Of a stretch of 64,000 bases of DNA, positions 16,681 through 23,435 are shown one piece after another. Origin of the DNA: an uncultured Oscillospiraceae bacterium. GTDB lineage: Bacteria; Bacillota; Clostridia; Oscillospirales; Oscillospiraceae. How positions within the stretch are numbered: the first letter of the stretch is position 1; every line of letters starts with the position of its first letter. Under the pieces are notes generated by a model that had not been told where the DNA came from, did no database searches, and was given only the letters and a program-made list of their open reading frames with translations. A program made the translations under genes and the position numbers. Location of the stretch: the NCBI GenBank assembly GCA_934565655.1, contig CAKTIE010000010.1, positions 1-64,000 of the forward strand. Direction: 5' to 3'.

Positions 16681-17373
16681 TTACATTGTTTGCTCCTGCG
16701 TCGGTTCTGCGTCCTGCTGCTGGATACGCTCCATGATGTCAGGCAGACACTCCTCGATCTGCTTTCGTACCTCCTGAATCGTCTTTTCCTGATCGTATGA
16801 CAGTTCAAAACCGCCCTGCAGGGTGTCCGTACAGCAGCGATAGATCTCAATAAGCTGCTCCTCCCGGAAGAGCTGCTGCTTGGGGATCAGTCCGGAGCGA
16901 ACGGCAAAGTCCCGCTTCACCGCGTCATAGTTGCCGGACGAATATAGACCGGTGTAGTAATGACCATGACATACGCCCTTGCGATCAAAGCTCCAGTCCC
17001 AAGTAACGAACTGGGCACCATATTTACTCTGGATACCGGCCAGCACGATGCCGTTGAAATCTGCCAGCACCTTGTAGCCGTCCTCCAGACCGTCGGCTTT
17101 CAAAAAGGGCGCCGTCTCCATCTGCCGCATATACTCCGCTGTGGTCCTGACGATCTCATACACCTTGTCCTTGGCATCGATCCGTTCCGGCTCGTCGATA
17201 TCCTCATTGCGGTAGGTAATGCCGCCGTTCTCGGTCACCTCACACAGCGGTGCGCCGTCAAGCAGGACACGAAGCCCGCCAGTGTGAGTCCTATCCGTGT
17301 GAAATCCTTCTCGGGCAAGGACGATTGCTGTCTCTCTGAGGTAACGGTTCTTTTCTTCTGCGCTGATACTCAT
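16681..17373 (-). CDS. Hypothetical element protein
   Basis: A 230-residue soluble protein of unknown function and the outermost gene of the element on this side. Residues about 105-145 (Gly-Ala-Gln-Phe-Val-Thr-Trp-Asp-Trp-Ser-Phe-Asp, Gly-His-Tyr-Tyr) look like a conserved beta-rich core; the tail is Gln/Glu-rich. The ATG at 17373 has GGGAGGAG eight bases upstream. It is bracketed by intrinsic terminators on both sides, so it appears to be a single-gene unit with its promoter close by. Confidence 0.5.
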   Translation of the reverse strand: MSISAEEKNRYLRETAIVLAREGFHTDRTHTGGLRVLLDGAPLCEVTENGGITYRNEDIDEPERIDAKDKVYEIVRTTAEYMRQMETAPFLKADGLEDGYKVLADFNGIVLAGIQSKYGAQFVTWDWSFDRKGVCHGHYYTGLYSSGNYDAVKRDFAVRSGLIPKQQLFREEQLIEIYRCCTDTLQGGFELSYDQEKTIQEVRKQIEECLPDIMERIQQQDAEPTQEQTM

Positions 17374-17757
17374 ATAACTCCTCCCGTGTGCAAAAAAATA
17401 AGGCCGGAACAATCATGTTCCGACCTACAAATACAGGCACTGCGACCAGCGCCCTTTTTGAAATGAAAAAGGGCGCCGCTCCATTGGTCTGGCAAGACCA
17501 ACAAAACGACGCCCAAATCTTTGTGATTCTTTTTTAAGAAAAATACCGCTGTCAGCCGGAAAAATCGCCGCTCAAAAAGGGCGCTGGCTGAATGCATCTG
17601 CCTGAAAAGAGAAAACGTCCGGTTCGAATCGGGGCAGACGCCCTGAAACGGCGATTTGCATCTATGGTTTGAAAGAAGAAATCCGGGCCTGAAAAAGCCC
17701 GGAAACGGTTGATGCGCCTGGCTTTTCGCCAGACGCATCTATACCGTTTCGTTAATA
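17374..17757. other. Gene-free right end of the element, rich in inverted repeats
   Basis: About 380 bases between the last element gene and tRNA-Cys contain no convincing gene. They hold several hairpins: GGCCGGAACA/TGTTCCGACC (17402-17425), GCCCTTTTT/AAAAAGGGC (17450-17473), CCGGGC/GCCCGG (17682-17702) and GATGCG-CTGGC/GCCAG-CGCATC (17711-17739). A 16-base inverted pair (CCAGCGCCCTTTTTGA near 17446 and its complement near 17571) spans about 140 bases. This density fits an integration or transfer end, but no direct repeat of the tRNA end was found inside the window. Confidence 0.45.
17392..17427 (-). terminator. Intrinsic terminator upstream of the outermost element gene
   Basis: On the minus strand GGTCGGAACA and TGTTCCGGCC form a 10-base stem with a four-base loop, followed by TTATTTTTTTG. 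It sits about 20 bases before the ribosome site of the gene at 16681-17373, so it stops transcripts coming from the tRNA-Cys side. Confidence 0.75.
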
Positions 17758-17832
17758 TGGAGGTGACACCCGGATTTGAACCGGGGAATGAGGGTTTTGC
17801 AGACCCTTGCCTTACCACTTGGCTATGTCACC
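17758..17832 (-). tRNA. tRNA-Cys (GCA)
   Basis: Read on the minus strand, the 75 bases fold as a cloverleaf. The acceptor stem is GGTGACA/TGTCACC, the anticodon stem AGGGT/ACCCT encloses the loop CTGCAAA (anticodon GCA), and the T-arm contains GGTTCAAATCC. The CCA end is encoded. A consensus promoter lies just upstream. The 3' end faces the accessory region, the usual arrangement for elements integrated at tRNA genes. Confidence 0.95.
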
Positions 17833-17853
17833 GAGGCGTGATGTCCGAGGGAC

Positions 17854-17882
17854 ATTATACAATACCCGGCGGCACTTGTCAA
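17854..17882 (-). promoter_or_regulatory. Sigma-70-type promoter for tRNA-Cys
   Basis: On the minus strand TTGACA (17882-17877) and TATAAT (17859-17854), both perfect consensus, are separated by 17 bases. The tRNA 5' end follows about 21 bases after the -10 box. Confidence 0.9.
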
Positions 17883-17931
17883 GGGAAAAGAAAAATTTCC
17901 TGTGAATAAAATTTTTTGACGAAAGAAGGGC

Positions 17932-19188
17932 TTATTCCTTGGCGTGGACGTTGATGAATTCCGCCCGCAGCTTGGAATACAGGATGGTTTGGCTGCTGTA
18001 CAGTCCGCAGTAGCCGCTGAGCAGATAGCTGATGGCGCAGGCGAAGGCAAAATACAGCACGCCGTCCGCGCTGCCGAACAACTCCATGCTCAGCAGTACC
18101 GAGGCGATGGGGCAGTTCACCGCGCCGCAGAACACGGCGATCAGGCCGATGGCCGCGCCGAAGCCGCCGGGCAGGCCCAGCGCCTGGGCTGCCACGCAGC
18201 CGAAGGTGGCGCCCACAAAGAAGGAGGGGACTACCTCGCCGCCCTTGAAGCCGCAGCCGATGGTGACGGCGGTGAACAGGATCTTGAGGAACCAGGCCCA
18301 TGGCGCGGCCTGGCCCTGCTCCACCGCGCGGGTGATGATGTCCATGCCCGCGCCGTTGTAGTCGCGGCCCAGCAGCAGCGTCAGGCCGATGATCAGGAAG
18401 CCGCCCACGGCAGCGCGGATATACGGATTTTTCAGCCCCTTCACCGCACCGTGCTCAATGAAATGCATGCCCCGCACGAACAGAATGGACACCAGCGCGC
18501 AGCCGATGGCCAGCAGCATCACCAGAAACATGGTCCACACATCCAGTGCCGGCAGCGTCACCGTAAAGCGGGTGGGGGAGACCCCCAGCAGCGTGGCGAT
18601 CAGATATCCCACCGACGCCGCCATCAGGCAGGGGATCAGCCCGGCATAGTACAGCACGCCCACACTGATGACCTCCAGCGCGAACACAGTGGCCGTCAGC
18701 GGCGTACCGAACAGGGCGGAGAACACGGCGCTCATGCCGCACAGCGTGGCCAGCGGCAGATCCTTTTCCCCCAGATGCAAAGCTTTTCCGGTACGGTAGC
18801 CGATGCCGCCGCCGATCTGCAGGGCTGCGCCCTCGCGTCCCGCCGAGCCGCCCAGCAAGTGGGTCAGGCAGGTGGAGATGAAGATGAGGGGTACCAATAA
18901 AATAGGAACATCCTTGCCGAAATGGACGGATTCGATGATGTTGTTGGTGCCGCGGCCCTCCATGTGGGCCAGACGGTATAGCCCCACGATCACCACACCG
19001 CCTACCGGCAGCAGCCAGATGATCCACGGATGCATGAGCCGCAGCTCCGTGGCCTGCTCCACGCCGATGTGGAAGGCTGCGCCCACCACGCCGCCGATGA
19101 GACCCACGCCGCCGCCGATGCACAGCCATTTGGCCAGCGCGATGATATACAGGGAGATATGTTGAAAAAAGCCTTTGACGCGTTCCAT
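17932..19188 (-). CDS. ClC-family anion channel/antiporter, possibly fluoride type
   Basis: About 418 residues with ten or more membrane helices. The ClC signature Gly-Arg-Glu-Gly-Ala is present (its Glu is the gating glutamate), together with Gly-Ser-Ala just before. Where chloride-type ClCs have Gly-Ser-Gly-Ile-Pro, this protein reads Gly-Thr-Asn-Asn-Ile-Ile-Glu, closer to the Asn-Asn filter of the fluoride/proton CLC-F branch. The short length without CBS domains also fits. The ATG at 19188 follows AAAGGAG. No crcB-type fluoride riboswitch is seen in the leader. It acts in the cytoplasmic membrane; the fluoride assignment is inference. Confidence 0.85.
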   Translation of the reverse strand: MERVKGFFQHISLYIIALAKWLCIGGGVGLIGGVVGAAFHIGVEQATELRLMHPWIIWLLPVGGVVIVGLYRLAHMEGRGTNNIIESVHFGKDVPILLVPLIFISTCLTHLLGGSAGREGAALQIGGGIGYRTGKALHLGEKDLPLATLCGMSAVFSALFGTPLTATVFALEVISVGVLYYAGLIPCLMAASVGYLIATLLGVSPTRFTVTLPALDVWTMFLVMLLAIGCALVSILFVRGMHFIEHGAVKGLKNPYIRAAVGGFLIIGLTLLLGRDYNGAGMDIITRAVEQGQAAPWAWFLKILFTAVTIGCGFKGGEVVPSFFVGATFGCVAAQALGLPGGFGAAIGLIAVFCGAVNCPIASVLLSMELFGSADGVLYFAFACAISYLLSGYCGLYSSQTILYSKLRAEFINVHAKE

Positions 19189-19217
19189 AGCGTGCTCCTT
19201 TTCTGTCAGCTTCCGAC

Positions 19218-19246
19218 ATTTTAACACCCTCTTTATCTGTTGTCAA
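19218..19246 (-). promoter_or_regulatory. Promoter for the ClC gene
   Basis: Minus strand TTGACA (19246-19241), a 17-base spacer and TAAAAT (19223-19218), about 30 bases before the start codon. Confidence 0.75.
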
Positions 19247-19307
19247 TCATACCCCGTAGGCGGAAATTTCCGTGCATTGATCCTGTCATATCTTTTTCTG
19301 AGAATAC

Positions 19308-19336
19308 TTGTGCCGCAGCGGATTTTCGCTTATACT
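19308..19336 (+). promoter_or_regulatory. Probable promoter for the small lipoprotein gene
   Basis: TTGTGC (19308-19313) and TATACT (19331-19336) with a 17-base spacer, 55 bases before the ATG. The -35 box is a weak match. Confidence 0.5.
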
Positions 19337-19391
19337 TATAATAATGAAATCACTACGGAGAGTAAAAACAAAATTGAAGGAGGTTTGTGAT

Positions 19392-19832
19392 ATGATGAAG
19401 AAAGCGATGCTCATATTGCTGTCGATCGTTTGCGCCGTTGCACTGGTGGGCTGCGGAGGCAATACGGCAGCGGAAGTCAAGATTGATTATGGCACCTCTT
19501 CCATTTACTCGGAAGCGGATATGGATGCGGCAATAGAACTGATCAAAGAAGCGTTTACCACATGGGATGCATGGGATGGGTGTGAACTGCACGGTATTTC
19601 CTATGCAGGTGATGATAAATGCAGCGCAGCCAATATTAAGTGGATGAATGAGTTGGAAAAGGCCAACGATGCGGAGCAGACCTTTACGCAATGCATCATG
19701 TTTGAGAGCAGCTTCCATTCACCGAAAACAAACAGCGGCACATGGAATGCAGACCAGGAGTATACGGGCTGGCAATGGTGGCTGGCCCGTGCGGATGGCG
19801 GCCGGTGGAAAATAATGACCTTCGGCTATTGA
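19392..19832 (+). CDS. Small secreted lipoprotein, function unknown
   Basis: A 146-residue protein with a lipoprotein signal peptide (basic start, hydrophobic core, Leu-Val-Gly-Cys lipobox at about residues 18-21). The mature part has paired cysteines and an aromatic C-terminal segment (Gly-Trp-Gln-Trp-Trp). It resembles small DUF-type stress or sensor lipoproteins, but I do not recognise the family. GAAGGAGG precedes the ATG pair at 19392/19395. Its codon use looks more AT-rich than serC next door, hinting at later acquisition. Confidence 0.65.
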   Translation: MMKKAMLILLSIVCAVALVGCGGNTAAEVKIDYGTSSIYSEADMDAAIELIKEAFTTWDAWDGCELHGISYAGDDKCSAANIKWMNELEKANDAEQTFTQCIMFESSFHSPKTNSGTWNADQEYTGWQWWLARADGGRWKIMTFGY

Positions 19833-19928
19833 CGCGAAAGCCGGAACTGCCCCGTGGGCGGTTTGTACGATGAAAACTGACATTTTGTCAGCAAGCCATA
19901 CAAATTTTGCAATTTTTCATTTTCACAG

Positions 19929-19957
19929 TTGATTCTCGCAGAAATATGCCGTATACT
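19929..19957 (+). promoter_or_regulatory. Probable serC promoter
   Basis: TTGATT (19929-19934) and TATACT (19952-19957) are separated by 17 bases, 56 bases before the serC start. Confidence 0.6.
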
Positions 19958-20013
19958 ATGGGTACGAGCAAAATTTGTAAGCCCTACTTATTTAAATTGA
20001 GGAGGAAAACGAA

Positions 20014-21102
20014 ATGAAATACGGTCGTACATTTAACTTCTCCGCCGGCCCCGCCATGATGCCGGAGAGCGTGCTGGAGGAGATCCGCGACGAGATGATG
20101 AACTACCGCGGCAGCGGCATGTGCGTCATGGAGATGAGCCACCGTTCCAAGGTGTTCCAGCAGATCGCTGACGAGGCCGAGGCCGACCTGCGCAAGCTGA
20201 TGAACATCCCCGATAACTACAAGGTCCTGTTCATCCAGGGCGGCGGCACCCTGCAGTTCGCCATGGTGGCCATGAACCTGATGAAGAACGGCAAGGCCTG
20301 CTATGTGGAGACCGGCGCGTGGTCCAAGAAGGCCATTGCCGAGGCCAAGAAGTACGGCGAGGTGCAGGTCGTTGCCTCCTCCGCTGATAAGAACTTCTCC
20401 TACATCCCCGACTGCTCTGATCTGGACATTCCTGAGGATGCCGACTATGTCTACATCTGCGAGAATGAGACCATCAACGGCACCACCTGGAACAAGCTGC
20501 CCAACACCAAGGGCCATGTCCTGGTGTCCGACCAGTCCTCCATGTTCCTGTCCAAGCCCTGCAACGTGTCCGACTACGGCCTGATCTGGGCCGGTGTCCA
20601 GAAGAACGTGGGCCCCGCCGGTATGGCCGTGGTCATCATCCGCGAGGATCTGATCCGCGACGATCTGGATCCCAAGACCCCCATCTACATGAAGTATAAG
20701 ACCCATGCCGACAACGACAGCATGTACAACACCCCCAACTGCTGGGCCATCTACTGCTGCGGCAAGGTGTTCAAGTATCTGCTGAGCATCGGCGGCCTGG
20801 AGGAGATGCACAAGCGCAACATCGCCAAGGCCAAGGTCATTTATGACTTCCTGGACAGCTCCAAGCTGTTCAAGGGCGCTGTTGTCCCCGAGGATCGCAG
20901 CCTGATGAACATCCCCTTCGTCACCGGCGACAAGGATCTGGACGCCGCTGTGGTGGCCGCTTCCAAGGAGGCCGGCTTCGATAACCTGAAGGGCCACAAG
21001 TCCGTGGGCGGCCTGCGCGCCAGCGTGTACAACGCCATGCCCATCGAGGGCGCTCAGGCTCTGGTGGAGTTCCTGACCAAGTTCGAGGCGGAGCACAAGT
21101 AA
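20014..21102 (+). CDS. serC: Phosphoserine aminotransferase
   Basis: A 362-residue PLP enzyme converting 3-phosphohydroxypyruvate and glutamate to phosphoserine, the second step of serine synthesis. Family marks are the N-terminal Ser-Ala-Gly-Pro-Ala-Met-Met-Pro-Glu and the PLP-lysine segment Ala-Gly-Val-Gln-Lys-Asn-Val-Gly-Pro-Ala-Gly (Lys near 199). Full length for SerC. The ATG is preceded by GAGGAGG. serA follows in the same direction 170 bases later, across a mobile-looking repeat. A near-identical-length frame on the opposite strand is an antisense shadow. Confidence 0.96.
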   Translation: MKYGRTFNFSAGPAMMPESVLEEIRDEMMNYRGSGMCVMEMSHRSKVFQQIADEAEADLRKLMNIPDNYKVLFIQGGGTLQFAMVAMNLMKNGKACYVETGAWSKKAIAEAKKYGEVQVVASSADKNFSYIPDCSDLDIPEDADYVYICENETINGTTWNKLPNTKGHVLVSDQSSMFLSKPCNVSDYGLIWAGVQKNVGPAGMAVVIIREDLIRDDLDPKTPIYMKYKTHADNDSMYNTPNCWAIYCCGKVFKYLLSIGGLEEMHKRNIAKAKVIYDFLDSSKLFKGAVVPEDRSLMNIPFVTGDKDLDAAVVAASKEAGFDNLKGHKSVGGLRASVYNAMPIEGAQALVEFLTKFEAEHK

Positions 21103-21136
21103 ATCCCTTAAAGGGGAGCGTTACGATAGGCCTTGT

Positions 21137-21221
21137 GTAGGGGGCGGCGTCCTCGACGCCCCGCCGTTTACCGGAGAATCTATCGTAGTTTGTGCGGGCC
21201 GTCGGGGACGCCGGCCCCTAC
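21137..21221. repeat. Interspersed repeat with terminal inverted repeats, copy 1
   Basis: An 85-base element whose ends are imperfect inverted repeats: the left end GTAGGGGGCGGCGTCCTCG is matched by the complement of the right end, GTAGGGGCCGGCGTCCCCG. A second copy of the same design is at 54071-54156. The size and ends suggest a non-autonomous MITE-like element or a bacterial interspersed repeat. It lies between serC and serA, where a transcript would fold it into a long hairpin. Confidence 0.8.
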
Positions 21222-21272
21222 GCTTCCTTCATCGCACCCCACAACAACATATAATAAAAGGAGATATTTACC

Positions 21273-22178
21273 ATGCGTATTCTGGTTACTGACGGTATGG
21301 ATAAGACCGCGATGGCGCAGCTGCGCGAGATGGGCCATGAGGTCGTCGAGCAGTTCTATGAGCCGGATCAGCTGGGCAAGGCCCTGCGTGATTTCGACGT
21401 GGTCGTGGTTCGCTCCAAGACCAAGGTTCGTGCCAACCACATTGACGAGGCCAAGGGCAGCAATCTGAAGCTGATCATCCGCGGCGGCGTGGGCGTGGAC
21501 AACATCGACGTCAAGTACGCCGAGGCCAACGGCATCGCCGTGAAGAACACCCCCAAGGCTTCCTCCCAGTCCGTGGCCGAGCTGGCTATGGGCCACATGT
21601 TCGCCTGCGCCCGCTATATTTCCGACGCCGGTTACACCATGCGCAACGGCGAGTGGAAGAAGAAGGAGTACGGCAAGGGCATCGAGCTGCAGGGCAAGAC
21701 CCTGGGTATCGTGGGCTTCGGCCGCATCGGCCAGCATCTGGGCGTGATGGCCAAGGCCATCGGCATGAATGTCATCGCCTTTGATATCTTCCATATCCCC
21801 GGCATCGAGGAGCAGCTGGGCATCCCCTATGTGGAGATGGACGAGCTGCTGGCCAAGTCCGATTTCATCTCTGTCCACGCTCCCGCTGTGGACGGCGGCG
21901 CTCTGATCACCGCTGAGAACATCGCCAAGATGAAGGACGGCGTGGTGGTCATCAACACCTCCCGCGGCACCAACGTGGACGAGGCCGCTCTGCTGGCCGC
22001 TCTGGAGTCCGGCAAGGTGCGCGCCGCCGGTCTGGATGTGTACGCCGACGAGCCCGCCACCAACAAGGCACTGTACAGCCATCCCATGGTGTCCTGCACG
22101 CCGCACATCGGCGCCGCCACCGTCGAAGCGCAGAAGCGCATCGGCGCGGAGATCGTGGACATCATCAAGGGTATGTAA
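21273..22178 (+). CDS. serA: D-3-phosphoglycerate dehydrogenase, short form
   Basis: A 301-residue D-2-hydroxyacid dehydrogenase. The NAD-binding Gly-Phe-Gly-Arg-Ile-Gly is at about 149-154 and the catalytic-His segment Cys-Thr-Pro-His-Ile-Gly-Ala near 271-277. Adjacent to serC, it should oxidise 3-phosphoglycerate to phosphohydroxypyruvate. It stops after the catalytic domain, without the ACT or ASB regulatory domains of longer SerA, so serine feedback through those domains should be absent. AAAAGGAG precedes the ATG, with TATAAT about 20 bases before that. Confidence 0.9.
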   Translation: MRILVTDGMDKTAMAQLREMGHEVVEQFYEPDQLGKALRDFDVVVVRSKTKVRANHIDEAKGSNLKLIIRGGVGVDNIDVKYAEANGIAVKNTPKASSQSVAELAMGHMFACARYISDAGYTMRNGEWKKKEYGKGIELQGKTLGIVGFGRIGQHLGVMAKAIGMNVIAFDIFHIPGIEEQLGIPYVEMDELLAKSDFISVHAPAVDGGALITAENIAKMKDGVVVINTSRGTNVDEAALLAALESGKVRAAGLDVYADEPATNKALYSHPMVSCTPHIGAATVEAQKRIGAEIVDIIKGM

Positions 22179-22200
22179 TTGATCCGCCAAAACGGGAAAT

Positions 22201-22234
22201 AAAGAAAGAGGACGCGAAAGCGTCCTCTTTCTTT
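22201..22234. terminator. Bidirectional intrinsic terminator
   Basis: AAAGAAAGAGGACGC and its exact complement flank a GAAA loop, giving A and T tracts on either side. It serves serA on the plus strand and the small membrane protein on the minus strand. Confidence 0.9.
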
Positions 22235-22424
22235 ATTTCCCGTTCCACAGCTCCGGGCACAGCCACATGAAGAACGCAAATGCCGGAAAACTCAATGCCA
22301 GCACAGCAGGTTCATCAAGCCCCAGCAGCATCAAGCCAAACTCTGTACCCAGCGCCGTGCTGATGCCGATGAGATCACGCTTTCGCCGGGGCAGCTGCTT
22401 CAGTTTTTTCCACCACTTTTTCAT
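22233..22424 (-). CDS. Small membrane protein, unknown
   Basis: A 63-residue protein with a strongly basic N-terminus (Lys-Lys-Trp-Trp-Lys-Lys, later Arg-Arg-Lys-Arg) and two short hydrophobic stretches (about 19-34 and 39-56). No family recognised. It ends in the shared terminator with serA, which supports it being a real transcription unit. Confidence 0.5.
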   Translation of the reverse strand: MKKWWKKLKQLPRRKRDLIGISTALGTEFGLMLLGLDEPAVLALSFPAFAFFMWLCPELWNGK

Positions 22425-22520
22425 GCCGTCACTCCCTGTTCTTAATATAGCCTAATATTCGGCAATATTCAAGAGAAACTATTCCATGTATGCTTAACAG
22501 CAGCAGGGAGGTGACAGGAA

Positions 22521-22724
22521 GTGATCGTGTTTGACCCGTTGTGGGAGACAATGAAGCGTCGCGGGATCAGCCAGTATGCGCTGATAAAGGAACATGGCGT
22601 CAGCACGGGAACGCTGGATGCCCTGCGAAAGAACCGCAGCATTACCCTGAACACGCTGAACGACCTGTGCCGCATCCTGCAATGTGACGTAGAGGATATC
22701 ATCCGTTACATTCCGGAAGAATAA
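22521..22724 (+). CDS. XRE-family helix-turn-helix regulator
   Basis: A 67-residue single-domain DNA-binding protein. The helix-turn-helix (Ile-Ser-Gln-Tyr-Ala-Leu to Thr-Leu-Asp-Ala-Leu-Arg) and the following Thr-Leu-Asn-Asp-Leu-Cys-Arg-Ile-Leu, ending Val-Glu-Asp-Ile-Ile, are typical of minimal Cro/CI-type repressors. The start is GTG at 22521 behind GGGAGGTG. It stands alone with its own terminator; its target is unknown. Confidence 0.82.
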   Translation: MIVFDPLWETMKRRGISQYALIKEHGVSTGTLDALRKNRSITLNTLNDLCRILQCDVEDIIRYIPEE

Positions 22725-22734
22725 GCTGCTAAAG

Positions 22735-22764
22735 AAAAAGAGGACGCCTGCGCGTCCTCTTTTT
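22735..22764. terminator. Bidirectional intrinsic terminator
   Basis: AAAAAGAGGACGC and its exact complement flank a CTGC loop. It serves the XRE regulator on the plus strand and the DUF4358-like lipoprotein on the minus strand. Confidence 0.9.
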
Positions 22765-22774
22765 GCTGATTTAT

Positions 22775-23353
22775 TTACTTCACCACGATCTGGTTGCTGG
22801 CGCTGCCGAAGATGTCCTGCCATGCGGCGTCCACCTTGGCGGCCTCGTCCTGCGCCAGCTTGGCCTCGTCGGCGTTTTCATCCGGCATCTGGCCCAGGAT
22901 CAGCAGCGCCACATAGTTGCCGTTGACGAACAGGCGGGCCTGCTGCACCATGGGCAGGTTCATGTTGTACATCTTGCTGTAATCCAGCACCTGCTCATAA
23001 CCGGTTTGCAGCAGCGCGGCGGCATCCTGGGCGTAGCCGTCCTTCACCTTCAGCACCACGGCGGTGCGGAGATCAAGGGCGCTGTTTTCGCTGCTCTCGG
23101 CGGCCCAGCTGTCGATCTTGCTCATGTCCAGACCGTAGTAATTGGTCATGCGGTCCTCGCTCTCCGCCAGGTCGCAGCCGTAGCTGTCGCCCAGCTTCTC
23201 CTTCAGCGCGTCCAGCACCTCCTGCGCGGTTTTGTCGACGGTTGTGTTGCCGTTATCCTTGTTTCCGTTGTCGTTGGCATTGCCGCAGGCGGCCAGGGAC
23301 AGCACCATCATCAGTGCCAGCAGCAGAGCGGTAACTTTTTTCATCATTTTCAT
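22775..23353 (-). CDS. DUF4358-like lipoprotein
   Basis: A 192-residue secreted lipoprotein. Signal peptide with lipobox Leu-Ala-Ala-Cys (Cys at 23), an Asn/Asp/Gly-rich linker, then a domain with Tyr-Gly-Leu-Asp-Met and a C-terminal Asn-Gly-Asn-Tyr-Val-Ala-Leu-Leu-Ile resembling DUF4358 of Clostridia. Role unknown, anchored outside the cell. It shares a terminator with the XRE gene and is separated from the terminase gene by 82 AT-rich bases. Confidence 0.72.
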   Translation of the reverse strand: MKMMKKVTALLLALMMVLSLAACGNANDNGNKDNGNTTVDKTAQEVLDALKEKLGDSYGCDLAESEDRMTNYYGLDMSKIDSWAAESSENSALDLRTAVVLKVKDGYAQDAAALLQTGYEQVLDYSKMYNMNLPMVQQARLFVNGNYVALLILGQMPDENADEAKLAQDEAAKVDAAWQDIFGSASNQIVVK

Positions 23354-23435
23354 GGTTCAAAACCATCCTTTCCATTTGATTGACATCCCTTAGACGTGAT
23401 CAGATCCTGAAAGGTTCCGAAAATAATAAAAAATT

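Larger units (their letters stand above)
1..17757. mobile_element. Right part of a putative integrative conjugative-type element
   Basis: Every gene here is on the minus strand, and the set is typical of accessory elements: a Tad-type pilus operon, a D12 adenine methylase, SpoVG-like, YodL-like, DUF3849-like and DUF4314-like proteins, and three ArdA-like proteins. The block stops against the 3' end of tRNA-Cys (17758-17832), a classic integration target, and ordinary chromosomal genes follow. Several operon starts are TTG or GTG, and intrinsic terminators break the string into transcription units. No integrase, relaxase, VirB4 or coupling protein is visible, so the call rests on gene content and the tRNA boundary. 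The left end lies outside the window. Confidence 0.65.

Noticed and set aside
17600..17655. tRNA-like T-arm (GGTTCGAATCGGGGC) inside the element end, perhaps a tRNA remnant or att core
   Set aside because: The stem does not pair properly, no other tRNA arms are found around it, and it does not match the tRNA-Cys 3' end.
19189..19300. Fluoride (crcB) riboswitch before the ClC gene
   Set aside because: The leader lacks the conserved pseudoknot motifs I would expect; only a plain promoter is readable.
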